64,000 nucleotides of DNA, taken from Pedobacter sp. JY14-1. Its GTDB lineage: Bacteria; Bacteroidota; Bacteroidia; Sphingobacteriales; Sphingobacteriaceae. The stretch lies in NCBI RefSeq assembly GCF_029269825.1, contig NZ_JARJHU010000005.1, forward strand, positions 649,115 to 713,114, read 5' to 3'. Shown piece after piece: positions 9,149 to 17,019 of this stretch. Below the pieces are notes generated by a model. The model did not search any database, was not told the DNA's origin, and saw nothing but the letters and a program-made list of their open reading frames with translations. Position numbers and translations under genes: made by a program. Position 1 is the stretch's first letter. The number at the start of each line of letters is the position of its first letter.

Positions 9149-11230
9149 TCAACTTCTTAACGTCTTTATCTTCACGTAAAACTCTTCCAGTTTTGCCAGG
9201 TAGGCTGCAGCAAATTCTTCGGACGGCTCGTGTTTGTTTATCTCCAGCACCAGATTACTGAATGAATCCTCCAACTGTATCTCTCCCGTCTCAACATATT
9301 GTGTATCGAACTCACGGATGATTCCGATCTGGGTACTTGCATTAACACTTTTATCCAGCAGCAGCGCCTTTGCAATACTAACATAAACTGCATAGGTATG
9401 GTATATGGCATCTGCCCATGCACCTGCCTCAAAAGAAGCCTTTGCCCAACCTAGTTTTTCATCCGATTCCAGCAACAATGTAGCCACCAGATCAATGACC
9501 ACACCGGCACATTCTCCTACGCCTATTGCAGTCTGAAAGATCTCCTCATGTCCCCAGTCTACAAATTCATCCTCTTTCAGGTTAGTAAGGTCCGCCAGCG
9601 GCTTAAGCAACTGGTAAAAATAATCTTTGGTCTGTCTGTCGAAATAGGCATGGAAATTTTCACCACTTTCACTATTGGCTGAGAAGTCATTCAATAAAAC
9701 CCTCAGTACGTCAGTCGCACGCTTAGAAGGAGTCTTGATCACTCTTTCTGCTACACGACCTTCGCCATTGCCTATCGTACCGCCACCCAGCATCACCTGT
9801 ACTGCGGGCACGACTTTACCAGCCGCTTTCAGCGAGCTTCCATGAAAGCCGATATGTGCCAACCCGTGCTGACCACAGGAGTTCATACATCCGCTGATCT
9901 TGATCTTAAGGTCTTTGTCGTAGATCAGTTCAGGGAACTCCTCATAAATTACATCCTCCAATGCTACAGAAAGCGACATACTATTAGAGATTCCCAGGTT
10001 GCAGGTATCCGTTCCCGGACAGGTGGTTACATCACCGACGCTGTCAAAACCAGGTTTGGCAAAGCCCAGTTTTCTCAATTCCGTAAACAACACCGGCAAC
10101 GCGGCTTCTCTTACAAATTTAAGCATGAGCCCCTGGTTCTGGGTTATCCGGATCTCATCGGCAGCGTAAGGTCTTATCGCTGCTACAAACTCACGGGCCA
10201 GCTCGGTCGGAATATCACCTTTAGTTACTTTAATATAAATGCTGTAAAAACCTTCCTGCTTCTGAGCGACAACATTGGTGGCCCTCCAATGTTTGTATTC
10301 CAGCGATTCTGTTACTTCCGTCAACTCCGGATAATCCATCTGCCCGGGAATATTCGGCTGATCGACAGCATTCCGATCGATCACAAAAGACTTTGACTTA
10401 TTGGCAATACGCTCTTCTTCGATCAACCTGAGGGTTTCTTCCAGTCCAAGTTTTTGAATCACGTATTTTAAACGCGCCTTATTGCGGTTATTTCTTTCGC
10501 CATACCTGTCAAACACCCTCAACAATGACTCCCCATAGGGAATAATCTGGTCCTCTGGAAGAAATTCATGTACTACGTTTGCCAGAAATGGTTGTGCTCC
10601 CAGACCACCACCAAGCATTACCTTAAAGCCACGTTCACCTTTTTCATTGATCTTGGGAATAAAACCAAGATCGTGGATATAACTAAAGGCGCTATCCGAA
10701 TCATCTGACGAAAACGAAAATTTGATCTTACGTCCCATTTCCTGACAAATAGGATTACGCAGAAAATAAGAAAAATAAGCATGTGCGTATGGTGATACAT
10801 CAAATGGCTCATTGGGATTGATACCTGCATCAGGAGAAGCAGTCACATTCCTTACCGTGTTGCCACAAGCTTCCCGCATTGTGATGTCATCACGCTGAAG
10901 CTCTTCCCACAACTGAGGGGTCCGATCAAGGCTAACATAGTGTATCTGTATATCCTGACGTGTGGTCAGGTGAAGGTTTCGGCTCGCATACTCATCAGAA
11001 ACATCGGCAATTCTCAGCAACTGCTTAAAAGTTACCTTTCCAAACGGCAGTTTTATCCTGACCATTTGTACACCTGGCTGTCGTTGTCCATAAATACCCC
11101 GGGCCAGGCGCAGGCTCCTGAATTTTTCCTCGTGGATATTCCCTTCCCGGAACGCTCTGATCTTTTTCTCGAGATCGATTATGTCCCTTTCAACAACAGG
11201 ATTTTCTAACTCTGTTCTAAAGCTTTGCAT
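9149..11230 (-). CDS. assimilatory sulfite (nitrite-type) reductase with C-terminal helical extension
   Basis: First structural gene of the cys operon (693 residues). It carries two ferredoxin-like/sirohaem repeats and the paired cysteine motifs for the coupled sirohaem-[4Fe-4S] centre, TCPGTDTC (Cys 404, 410) and SGCMNSC (Cys 448, 452). It would reduce sulfite to sulfide in six electrons. Beyond residue about 570 there are about 120 extra residues predicted to be helical (WADAIYHTYAVYVSIAKALL and following), resembling a HEPN-type four-helix module and absent from classical CysI/Sir. Nitrite reduction cannot be excluded from sequence alone, but the operon argues for sulfite. The electron donor is not encoded nearby. 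Expression is probably controlled by the upstream leader attenuator. Confidence 0.9.
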   Translation of the reverse strand: MQSFRTELENPVVERDIIDLEKKIRAFREGNIHEEKFRSLRLARGIYGQRQPGVQMVRIKLPFGKVTFKQLLRIADVSDEYASRNLHLTTRQDIQIHYVSLDRTPQLWEELQRDDITMREACGNTVRNVTASPDAGINPNEPFDVSPYAHAYFSYFLRNPICQEMGRKIKFSFSSDDSDSAFSYIHDLGFIPKINEKGERGFKVMLGGGLGAQPFLANVVHEFLPEDQIIPYGESLLRVFDRYGERNNRNKARLKYVIQKLGLEETLRLIEEERIANKSKSFVIDRNAVDQPNIPGQMDYPELTEVTESLEYKHWRATNVVAQKQEGFYSIYIKVTKGDIPTELAREFVAAIRPYAADEIRITQNQGLMLKFVREAALPVLFTELRKLGFAKPGFDSVGDVTTCPGTDTCNLGISNSMSLSVALEDVIYEEFPELIYDKDLKIKISGCMNSCGQHGLAHIGFHGSSLKAAGKVVPAVQVMLGGGTIGNGEGRVAERVIKTPSKRATDVLRVLLNDFSANSESGENFHAYFDRQTKDYFYQLLKPLADLTNLKEDEFVDWGHEEIFQTAIGVGECAGVVIDLVATLLLESDEKLGWAKASFEAGAWADAIYHTYAVYVSIAKALLLDKSVNASTQIGIIREFDTQYVETGEIQLEDSFSNLVLEINKHEPSEEFAAAYLAKLEEFYVKIKTLRS

Positions 11231-11246
11231 GTCAAATTTGGTTTAT

Positions 11247-11312
11247 AAAAAAATAAGCTCCTCAGTTCCTTTCGGACCGGAGAAGCTTCGTATCTTCTTT
11301 CTCAACAGCCCG
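11247..11312 (-). promoter_or_regulatory. transcription attenuator: antiterminator/terminator switch of the cys operon
   Basis: On the minus strand, AAGCTTCTCCGGTCC (11288-11274) pairs with GGAACTGAGGAGCTT (11269-11255) across a GAAA loop with one bulged A. A run of seven T follows (11253-11247), so this is an intrinsic terminator 16 bases before the sulfite reductase ATG. The upstream segment GGGCTGTTGAGAAAG (11311-11297) can instead pair with CTTCTCCGGTCC, i.e. almost the whole left arm: GGGCTG with CGGTCC (two wobbles) and GAGAA-G with CTTCTC, leaving TT and A bulged. The two folds are mutually exclusive. A third element, CAACTCCCG (11361-11353), can pair with CGGGCTGTTG. The leader-peptide stop lies 5 bases before the antiterminator segment. 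Confidence 0.8.
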
Positions 11313-11315
11313 AAA

Positions 11316-11375
11316 TTAATGGTAAATGCAGCAAGGCATATTCATATCATTACGGGAGTTGACAGTTTTGTTCAT
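11316..11375 (-). CDS. cys operon leader peptide with tandem Cys codons
   Basis: A 19-codon frame, MNKTVNSRNDMNMPCCIYH, lies between the promoter and the attenuator hairpins of the sulfite reductase operon. Two consecutive TGC codons (11333-11328) sit four codons before the stop. A ribosome that finishes the peptide would cover the antiterminator segment and let the terminator form; one waiting for Cys-tRNA would leave it free. Three Met residues, including Met-x-Met just before the Cys pair, make it rich in sulfur amino acids. The ATG is only 5 bases past the end of the -7 element, so the leader mRNA may begin at or next to its start codon. Function is inferred from architecture. Confidence 0.72.
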   Translation of the reverse strand: MNKTVNSRNDMNMPCCIYH

Positions 11376-11379
11376 GCAG

Positions 11380-11387
11380 CAAATATA
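11380..11387 (-). promoter_or_regulatory. candidate promoter -7 element of the cys operon
   Basis: TATATTTG on the minus strand matches the Bacteroidota TAnnTTTG element. I see no convincing TTG -33 element at the usual spacing, so an activator may be needed. The transcript would start within a few bases of the leader-peptide ATG. Confidence 0.5.
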
Positions 11388-11393
11388 TAAAGT

Positions 11394-11529
11394 ATAGAGG
11401 TCTAGTAGTATATTACCATTGTCATAATTGCATAAAAAACTATACATCAATAACTTAAAATACTATAAAGAATGATTCCAATAACTACAAATTCAGTATA
11501 CTTTGAAATTTAAAAGTAGAATAGGGATA
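11394..11529. other. AT-rich intergenic stretch
   Basis: This lies upstream of the cys operon promoter and downstream of the GH25 gene stop. It is AT-rich with no open frame that looks coding and no strong hairpin. It may hold activator sites for the cys promoter, but I recognise none. Confidence 0.5.
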
Positions 11530-12420
11530 TCAGCGAATAAGTATCCGGTCAAAGGCAAGACTGTCCCCGTTAAAAGTGTTAAAATCCACGACATGGCTGA
11601 TACCGGAGATGCGCGCTTTGTCTGAATGCTGCCAGAACTTCCACTGCGACCGGTCCAGATCAAGCCTCGACTTATAATAATGTGCGATCCAAAGCGGATA
11701 ATCATCAAAATATCCCTTCAGATAATCTTTATAAAATGAAAGGCCTGTATAAATAATTGGCCTGGTACCGGTACTTTTTTCGATATGTTTAAGGAAATCA
11801 TGCAGTTCAATTCGCATTTTTGCCGGTGAAGCCCCGTTGAGCTCTTCAATATCTACCACAGGCGGAAGATCACCGCTCTCAAACTTCACCGTTTGCAAGA
11901 AAAATCTCGCCTGCCATTCTCCTGACTTTTTAGGTTTGAAATAATGATAGGCACCACAGACAATACCAGCCTTAGGTGCTTCCCGCCAGTTGCGCTGGAA
12001 ATAAGGATCAACACTAAAAACACCTTCGGTAGCTTTGATAAAGGCAAAGTGCACACGCACTTCATCCTCTTCCATTTGCTTTACTTCCTTCCAGTTTATC
12101 TTACCCTGATATGATGATACATCGATGCCATGAATCAAATAGCCTCTGGGAATACGGATATCAAAACTACTGTAAGTGCGGTAGGCCGTATCTTCTCCGA
12201 TGTCCCTAAGCCAGCGCCAGGTGGAGGTGAAGCCTCTGATCACATATCCGTAATAAAAAGGCGAAAGCAATATGAGTAATAAGGCAGCAACCACAAACTT
12301 CCATTCGAGTGAAATACCCTTCTTCTTTCCCCGGCGCTTTCGGGAAGTGGCCTTCATTCCGGTACGAGTTCTTTTTACTGTGCTTGCTGTGCTTGTCTTT
12401 TTAGGATTCAGAGTTGGCAT
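11530..12420 (-). CDS. GH25 family lysozyme-like membrane-anchored glycosidase
   Basis: The protein (296 residues) starts with a very basic cytoplasmic stretch (KKTSTASTVKRTRTGMKATS and onwards) and a single membrane helix (FVVAALLLILLSPFYYGYV), then a GH25 (Chalaropsis lysozyme) domain outside. Diagnostic segments are HGIDVSSYQG, FIKATEG, CGAYHYF, PPVVDIEE and PIIYTG; the acidic DIE pair is where the GH25 catalytic residues lie. It would cleave beta-1,4 bonds between MurNAc and GlcNAc. I use the ATG at 12420; a TTG nine bases upstream runs into the preceding terminator. Its own promoter is not evident. Confidence 0.88.
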   Translation of the reverse strand: MPTLNPKKTSTASTVKRTRTGMKATSRKRRGKKKGISLEWKFVVAALLLILLSPFYYGYVIRGFTSTWRWLRDIGEDTAYRTYSSFDIRIPRGYLIHGIDVSSYQGKINWKEVKQMEEDEVRVHFAFIKATEGVFSVDPYFQRNWREAPKAGIVCGAYHYFKPKKSGEWQARFFLQTVKFESGDLPPVVDIEELNGASPAKMRIELHDFLKHIEKSTGTRPIIYTGLSFYKDYLKGYFDDYPLWIAHYYKSRLDLDRSQWKFWQHSDKARISGISHVVDFNTFNGDSLAFDRILIR

Positions 12421-12433
12421 GAGGTTCAAAAGT

Positions 12434-12458
12434 AAAAAAAAGCGGCCATAAGGCCGCT
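12434..12458 (-). terminator. terminator after the M20 dipeptidase gene
   Basis: AGCGGCC / GGCCGCT with an ATAA loop (12441-12458) is followed on the minus strand by seven T (12440-12434). It ends the S8 protease-M20 dipeptidase transcript just before the GH25 gene. Confidence 0.85.
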
Positions 12459-12498
12459 CTTAATAAACCAGGTATACGGAATGACTTCTATTAACTGA

Positions 12499-13869
12499 TT
12501 ATCTGCTTAGCTCTGCATAATATTTATAAAACAATGGCAGGGTCTCTATTCCTTTGTAATAATTATAAATGTCGTACTTTTCATTCGGAGAATGCAGCGC
12601 ATCGCTGTCCAGTCCGAAGCCAAACAAAACAGATTTAATGCCCAGTACACTTTCGAACAAGGCTACGATAGGAATACTGCCACCACCTCTGGTCGGTATA
12701 GGTGCTTTTCCAAAAGAATCGACAATGGCCTTTTCAGCTGCGCGATACGCAATGCTATCCGTTGGCGTTACCACTGGCTCACCGCCATGATGGGCAGTTA
12801 CTTTTACTTTGACATAGTCTGGCGCAATGCTTTCGAAATGGCGCGTAAAGATCTCTGAGATTTCTTCCGAAGACTGATTAGGGACCAGCCTCATGGAAAT
12901 TTTAGCATTGGCCTTAGCGGGCAGCACCGTTTTTGCACCTTCACCGGTATAACCGCTCCAGATACCGTTGACCTCCAGTGTCGGACGGGTACCCGTGCGC
13001 TCCAGCGTAGAATAGCCCTTTTCGCCCCATTCCGCATCGATCTCCAAATCTTTTTTATATGCATCCAGATCAAATGGTGCAGAATTGAGTGCATCCTTCT
13101 CTTCACTGTTCAACTCAACCACCTTATCGTAGAAACCAGGAATGGTAATTTGATTGTTTTCGTCATGTAAAGAGGCAATCATTTTACAAAGAATGGTTGC
13201 GGGATTTGCGACCGCACCACCGTAAACTCCCGAATGCAGATCCCGGTTGGGACCGGTTACTTCCACTTCCATATAAGCCAGCCCACGCAAACCGGTTTCA
13301 ATAGAGGGGTTTTCCATGCTGATCATCGAAGTATCGGAGATCAGCACTACGTCAGCTTTTAGGCGTTCCTTGTTTTCATTCACAAAAATGCCCAGGTTGG
13401 CCGAGCCAACCTCTTCCTCCCCTTCGATCATGAACTTCACGTTGCAGGCCAGGGTACCGGTCTGCATCATCAGCTCAAAAGCCTTGACATGCATGTAAAA
13501 CTGTCCTTTATCATCACAGGCTCCACGTGCATAAATCTTGCCGTCGCGTACTGTTGGCTCAAAAGGAGGTGTATGCCATAGCTCCAGGGGATCAGGTGGC
13601 TGCACATCATAGTGACCGTAGACAAGCACCGTAGGCAATGCAGGATCGATGATCTTCTCGCCATATACGATCGGGTAACCAGCGGTCTGACAAACCTCTA
13701 CATGATCTGCTCCAGCTTCCTTCATCTTACCGGCCACATAACCAGCCGTTTTCAGCACATCGCCCTTATATTTAGGATCGGCACTTACCGATGGAAAACG
13801 CAGCAACTCAAACAGTTCGTCCAGGAAACGCTGTTTGTTGGTTTCCACATATTTCTTGATCTCTTCCAT
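12499..13869 (-). CDS. M20 family metallo-dipeptidase
   Basis: A 456-residue cytoplasmic di-zinc peptidase of the M20 (CPG2/DapE/ArgE) family, subgroup of broad dipeptidases. Metal-binding and catalytic motifs are readable: VYGHYDVQPP (His and Asp), GACDDKGQ (bridging Asp), EGEEEVGS (catalytic Glu and ligand Glu), LISDTS (ligand Asp) and a C-terminal DALHSPNEKYD (ligand His). The lid/dimer domain follows GLRGLAYMEVEV. It lies 17 bases behind the S8 protease gene and is probably co-transcribed, so the two may act in sequential peptide breakdown. Exact substrate unknown. Confidence 0.92.
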   Translation of the reverse strand: MEEIKKYVETNKQRFLDELFELLRFPSVSADPKYKGDVLKTAGYVAGKMKEAGADHVEVCQTAGYPIVYGEKIIDPALPTVLVYGHYDVQPPDPLELWHTPPFEPTVRDGKIYARGACDDKGQFYMHVKAFELMMQTGTLACNVKFMIEGEEEVGSANLGIFVNENKERLKADVVLISDTSMISMENPSIETGLRGLAYMEVEVTGPNRDLHSGVYGGAVANPATILCKMIASLHDENNQITIPGFYDKVVELNSEEKDALNSAPFDLDAYKKDLEIDAEWGEKGYSTLERTGTRPTLEVNGIWSGYTGEGAKTVLPAKANAKISMRLVPNQSSEEISEIFTRHFESIAPDYVKVKVTAHHGGEPVVTPTDSIAYRAAEKAIVDSFGKAPIPTRGGGSIPIVALFESVLGIKSVLFGFGLDSDALHSPNEKYDIYNYYKGIETLPLFYKYYAELSR

Positions 13870-13886
13870 ATCTTTATCTACTGGTA

Positions 13887-15401
13887 TTATTTTTTTGCTT
13901 TATAGGCAGCTGCCATCTGCAATGCTTTATAAGCATTGACTACACCTCCCGATTTACAAAGTTGGGTAAAAGGAACGGGTGAACTATCTTTCTTCCCGGG
14001 AATAATGACCGGCTGGCTTACCTTCTCTACTGAGCTGACAATGATATCCTTTACCTGGGAAGCTGTGAGCTTCGGATAATATTCCCTGATCAGTGCAGCA
14101 AGGCCCGCTACTACAGGAGCTGCCATACTGGTACCCTGATGGTTCTCATATTTTGATCCCGGTACGGTAGAGTAAATAGCAACGCCGGGTGCAAATACAT
14201 CTACGGTTTTTGCACCATAGTTGGAGAAAGTAGCTGGAAGGGTCTCATCGTTTTTGAATGAAGAAGCACCTACTTCGATCCAATGCGTTTCGGCACTACC
14301 CCCGTCCAGATAGTTTACTGTCGGATAGTTTTTCTCCTCATCCAGGTTCTTGGCATCATTACCTGCAGCATGTACCAGCAACACATCCTTACTTACAGCA
14401 TATTTAAATGCATTGTCAACAACGTCCTTATTTGGTGAATACCCTTTGCCAAAACTCATATTAATTACCTTGGCACCATTATCCACAGCATAACGAATGG
14501 CATTAGCTATGTCTTTATCTCGTTCATCACCATTAGGCACCGCCCTCACCGCCATGATCTGTACATTGTCTGCGATACCATCGATACCCAACCCGTTACC
14601 ACGCTGCGCTGCAATGATCCCCGCCACATGGGTACCATGATCACAGTCAAAGGCATCTACTTCCGCATTGCCGTAGTAGCGCTCGTTCATATTATTGGGA
14701 TCATCCCCAACCGTATCCCTTGAGTTGTAATCCGGATTGAGACTATATTTTAATTCTTGCTCATAATGCTTTATGGAACCATCAATATCTTTCCGAATAT
14801 CCTCATAAGATTCACCCTGGCTCATGATATTTAATACCACAGCCTTTACACGCGCTTCCAGATCGGAAGCCGGCTGAAACTTTGCAAAGGCTATACTATC
14901 GGGCGTAGCACTACCTATTTTTGACACTACGCCTGCAAGGGCGCTCTGAAAACCTTTGGTGCCATTTACGATATTGCTGGCTTCAGCGATCTTCTTGTCC
15001 AAAGTGTCTTTCAATGGTGAGGCCGGGTCTTTTCTGACCAGCCTGGCCAGCTCCATATTGTCATAAGTGACACTGCCTTTGGCGGATCCCAGAAAGTTCC
15101 AGCCGTAAACATCATCCGCATAACCGTTTTTATCATCGTCTTTACCATTACCGGCAATTTCCTTCTTATTAATGTACATGACATTTTTAAGGTCTTCGTG
15201 TTTATAATCTGCCCCCGCATCCACAACACCAACGATCACTGGCCTTGATTTTTTTCCCTTCAGCAGCTCTTTATAGGCTTTTTCTGTGCTGATCCCAAAA
15301 ATGCTGTCGGACTTAAGGTCCTTGTGCAGCCATCCCGGCTCCTGTGCAAAAGCAGCTAACATACAGCCCGTCAGCGCCAATGTGCTTAAAATTGTTTTCA
15401 T
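13887..15401 (-). CDS. secreted S8 (subtilisin-family) serine protease
   Basis: A signal peptide (about residues 1-19, ending AAFAQ) precedes a subtilase domain. The catalytic triad is Asp61 (VVDAGADYKHED), His255 (DHGTHVAG) and Ser425 (GTSMAAPVVAG), with the oxyanion Asn in AAGN. The Asp-to-His spacing of about 190 residues is far longer than in subtilisin and holds a lysine/aspartate-rich insertion of unknown role. No long propeptide and no C-terminal type IX sorting domain are evident; the 504-residue protein ends shortly after the catalytic domain. It is followed by the M20 dipeptidase gene after 17 bases. Confidence 0.92.
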   Translation of the reverse strand: MKTILSTLALTGCMLAAFAQEPGWLHKDLKSDSIFGISTEKAYKELLKGKKSRPVIVGVVDAGADYKHEDLKNVMYINKKEIAGNGKDDDKNGYADDVYGWNFLGSAKGSVTYDNMELARLVRKDPASPLKDTLDKKIAEASNIVNGTKGFQSALAGVVSKIGSATPDSIAFAKFQPASDLEARVKAVVLNIMSQGESYEDIRKDIDGSIKHYEQELKYSLNPDYNSRDTVGDDPNNMNERYYGNAEVDAFDCDHGTHVAGIIAAQRGNGLGIDGIADNVQIMAVRAVPNGDERDKDIANAIRYAVDNGAKVINMSFGKGYSPNKDVVDNAFKYAVSKDVLLVHAAGNDAKNLDEEKNYPTVNYLDGGSAETHWIEVGASSFKNDETLPATFSNYGAKTVDVFAPGVAIYSTVPGSKYENHQGTSMAAPVVAGLAALIREYYPKLTASQVKDIIVSSVEKVSQPVIIPGKKDSSPVPFTQLCKSGGVVNAYKALQMAAAYKAKK

Positions 15402-15608
15402 TTTTCTATGTTAAGTTATGTTTCACTTGTTCAAGCCCTGCAAATCAGGAGCAGGTGCCTTTAACGCGCTAAGCTAAACATCTTTAAGTAAAGTGCCTGT
15501 TTAAACCAGTCTGTTTTTTGTTAATTTATGTTAAAGAAGCGGTTTATTTTCTGCAGGATATTTTTTTACTGTAACTTCTCGTAAAGAAGTATATTTGTCA
15601 ATCACAGC
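15402..15608. other. divergent intergenic region
   Basis: About 207 bases between the S8 protease (minus) and a sensor kinase gene (plus). It holds one good -7 element for the kinase and otherwise no recognisable gene or RNA. Confidence 0.5.
15590..15597 (+). promoter_or_regulatory. candidate -7 promoter element, sensor kinase
   Basis: TATATTTG matches TAnnTTTG and ends 11 bases before the ATG, implying a very short 5' untranslated region. No clear -33 TTG is seen. Confidence 0.45.
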
Positions 15609-16925
15609 ATGAGTAAGCCCCCGCAGATGTCGATCTGGCAGCAATGGCGCCATTTAGCAGGGAGTCCAGCGCACTTTTCCTTCGAAGAAAGAATATTCCA
15701 TGTGGTCTCAATGATCGGTATTATCGCTGCTTTGATAATCGGGATATATAACTTCTCCACTACCCTGGTCTATTCCGGTATCCTTTCTGTAATCTTCGCG
15801 ACATTCCAGGGCTTTCTCTTTTTCCTCAGCAGGAAATTCAGGCGTTTCAGGATCGCCGTACTGATCTGTGCAATACAAGTCAATATCATTTTTACTGCCG
15901 GCTGGTTTTACAATTCAGGGCTTACCGGGAGCATGCCTTTGCTTTTCCTGCTTTCGCTCGCACTGGTTATTATCATTACACCCAGAGCGGTGTGGAAGTA
16001 TATGTTTACCCTTAACCTGATGATCGTCCTATCACTGATCATGCTGGAATACCACTTCCCCAGGGTGATCAGACAACACTATCATAACCGTCAGGAACTT
16101 TTTACTGACCAGGCCTTTACCTATACAGCAGCCTGCCTCCTTATGTATATATGCACTGCGCAGTTACGCAAGAATTATGATGAACAAAAAAAACTTGCCG
16201 AGGCCAAGGCAATTTCACTGGAACACACAGGCCGGATCAAAGACAAACTGTTTCACATCATTTCTCACGATCTGAACGCCCCCCTGCATTCTATACAGCA
16301 ATACCTGCAGATGCTGGAAATGAATGTACTTGACAACGAAGAACGGAGCTTTTTACAGAAAAGCCTTGGGAACACGGTTCTGCAAAGCAGAAACCTGTTG
16401 CACAATCTGCTGAACTGGTCACAGAGCCAGACCAACATGATGCCCGTTCATATGGAACCGCTTCAGATTAAAACACAGATTACTGATGCCATCGCACTTT
16501 ATCTACCTATAGCGGCGAGAAAAAGTATCAGCATCTGTATTGATATTAACAGCAGCAGCTTTGTCTCTGCCGACAGGAACATGATGGATCTGATCATCCG
16601 CAACCTGATAAACAACGCCATTAAATTTAGTTACGAGGGGGGTAAGGTGACCATTGATGCGGAGGAAATAGGTGCGCATCACATCATCAGGGTTATAGAC
16701 CAGGGCACAGGAATCCCCTTACAAAAACAGGAACTCATTTTCTCGGAACTCCTGATATCTACACCTGGTACAAAAAATGAAAAGGGTACAGGACTTGGTT
16801 TAGGTCTGTGCCATGATTTCGCTTCCAGACAGGGAGGCAGGATATGGTTTGACAGTACACCCGGAGAAGGCACATCCTTTTATCTGCAATTAAAGAAGAC
16901 TCTGTCAACAGGACAACATACTTAA
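15609..16925 (+). CDS. membrane sensor histidine kinase
   Basis: A 438-residue kinase. The first about 185 residues contain five or six membrane-spanning segments (for example VVSMIGIIAALIIGIYNF and LLFLLSLALVIIITP) with little periplasmic sequence, so sensing is probably within or at the membrane. The transmitter has the H box FHIISHDLNAPLHS (His220), N box LIIRNLINNAIKFS, G1 VIDQGTGIP and G2 KGTGLGLGLC. No response regulator is adjacent (the next gene is a helicase), so it is an orphan kinase. The HDLNAPLHS box is common in Bacteroidota two-component kinases. Confidence 0.92.
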   Translation: MSKPPQMSIWQQWRHLAGSPAHFSFEERIFHVVSMIGIIAALIIGIYNFSTTLVYSGILSVIFATFQGFLFFLSRKFRRFRIAVLICAIQVNIIFTAGWFYNSGLTGSMPLLFLLSLALVIIITPRAVWKYMFTLNLMIVLSLIMLEYHFPRVIRQHYHNRQELFTDQAFTYTAACLLMYICTAQLRKNYDEQKKLAEAKAISLEHTGRIKDKLFHIISHDLNAPLHSIQQYLQMLEMNVLDNEERSFLQKSLGNTVLQSRNLLHNLLNWSQSQTNMMPVHMEPLQIKTQITDAIALYLPIAARKSISICIDINSSSFVSADRNMMDLIIRNLINNAIKFSYEGGKVTIDAEEIGAHHIIRVIDQGTGIPLQKQELIFSELLISTPGTKNEKGTGLGLGLCHDFASRQGGRIWFDSTPGEGTSFYLQLKKTLSTGQHT

Positions 16926-16936
16926 AATAAGTACCC

Positions 16937-16964
16937 TTGAAATAGGCAGTTTTTCTTAGTTTTG
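16937..16964 (+). promoter_or_regulatory. promoter of the UvrD/PcrA helicase gene
   Basis: A TTG (16937-16939), 17 bases, then TAGTTTTG (16957-16964) fits the Bacteroidota -33/-7 arrangement well. A second TAnnTTTG match, TACCTTTG, follows directly at 16965-16972 and could give an alternative start. Confidence 0.55.
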
Positions 16965-17019
16965 TACCTTTGCTTCAGGAAAGCAAGGACAATTTCGCAT
17001 ATTAAACAGCAAGCAGATT

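Noticed and set aside
9149..9510. Interpreting the sulfite reductase tail as a HEPN toxin/RNase
   Set aside because: No Rx4-6H catalytic motif and no antitoxin partner; only the helical resemblance remains.
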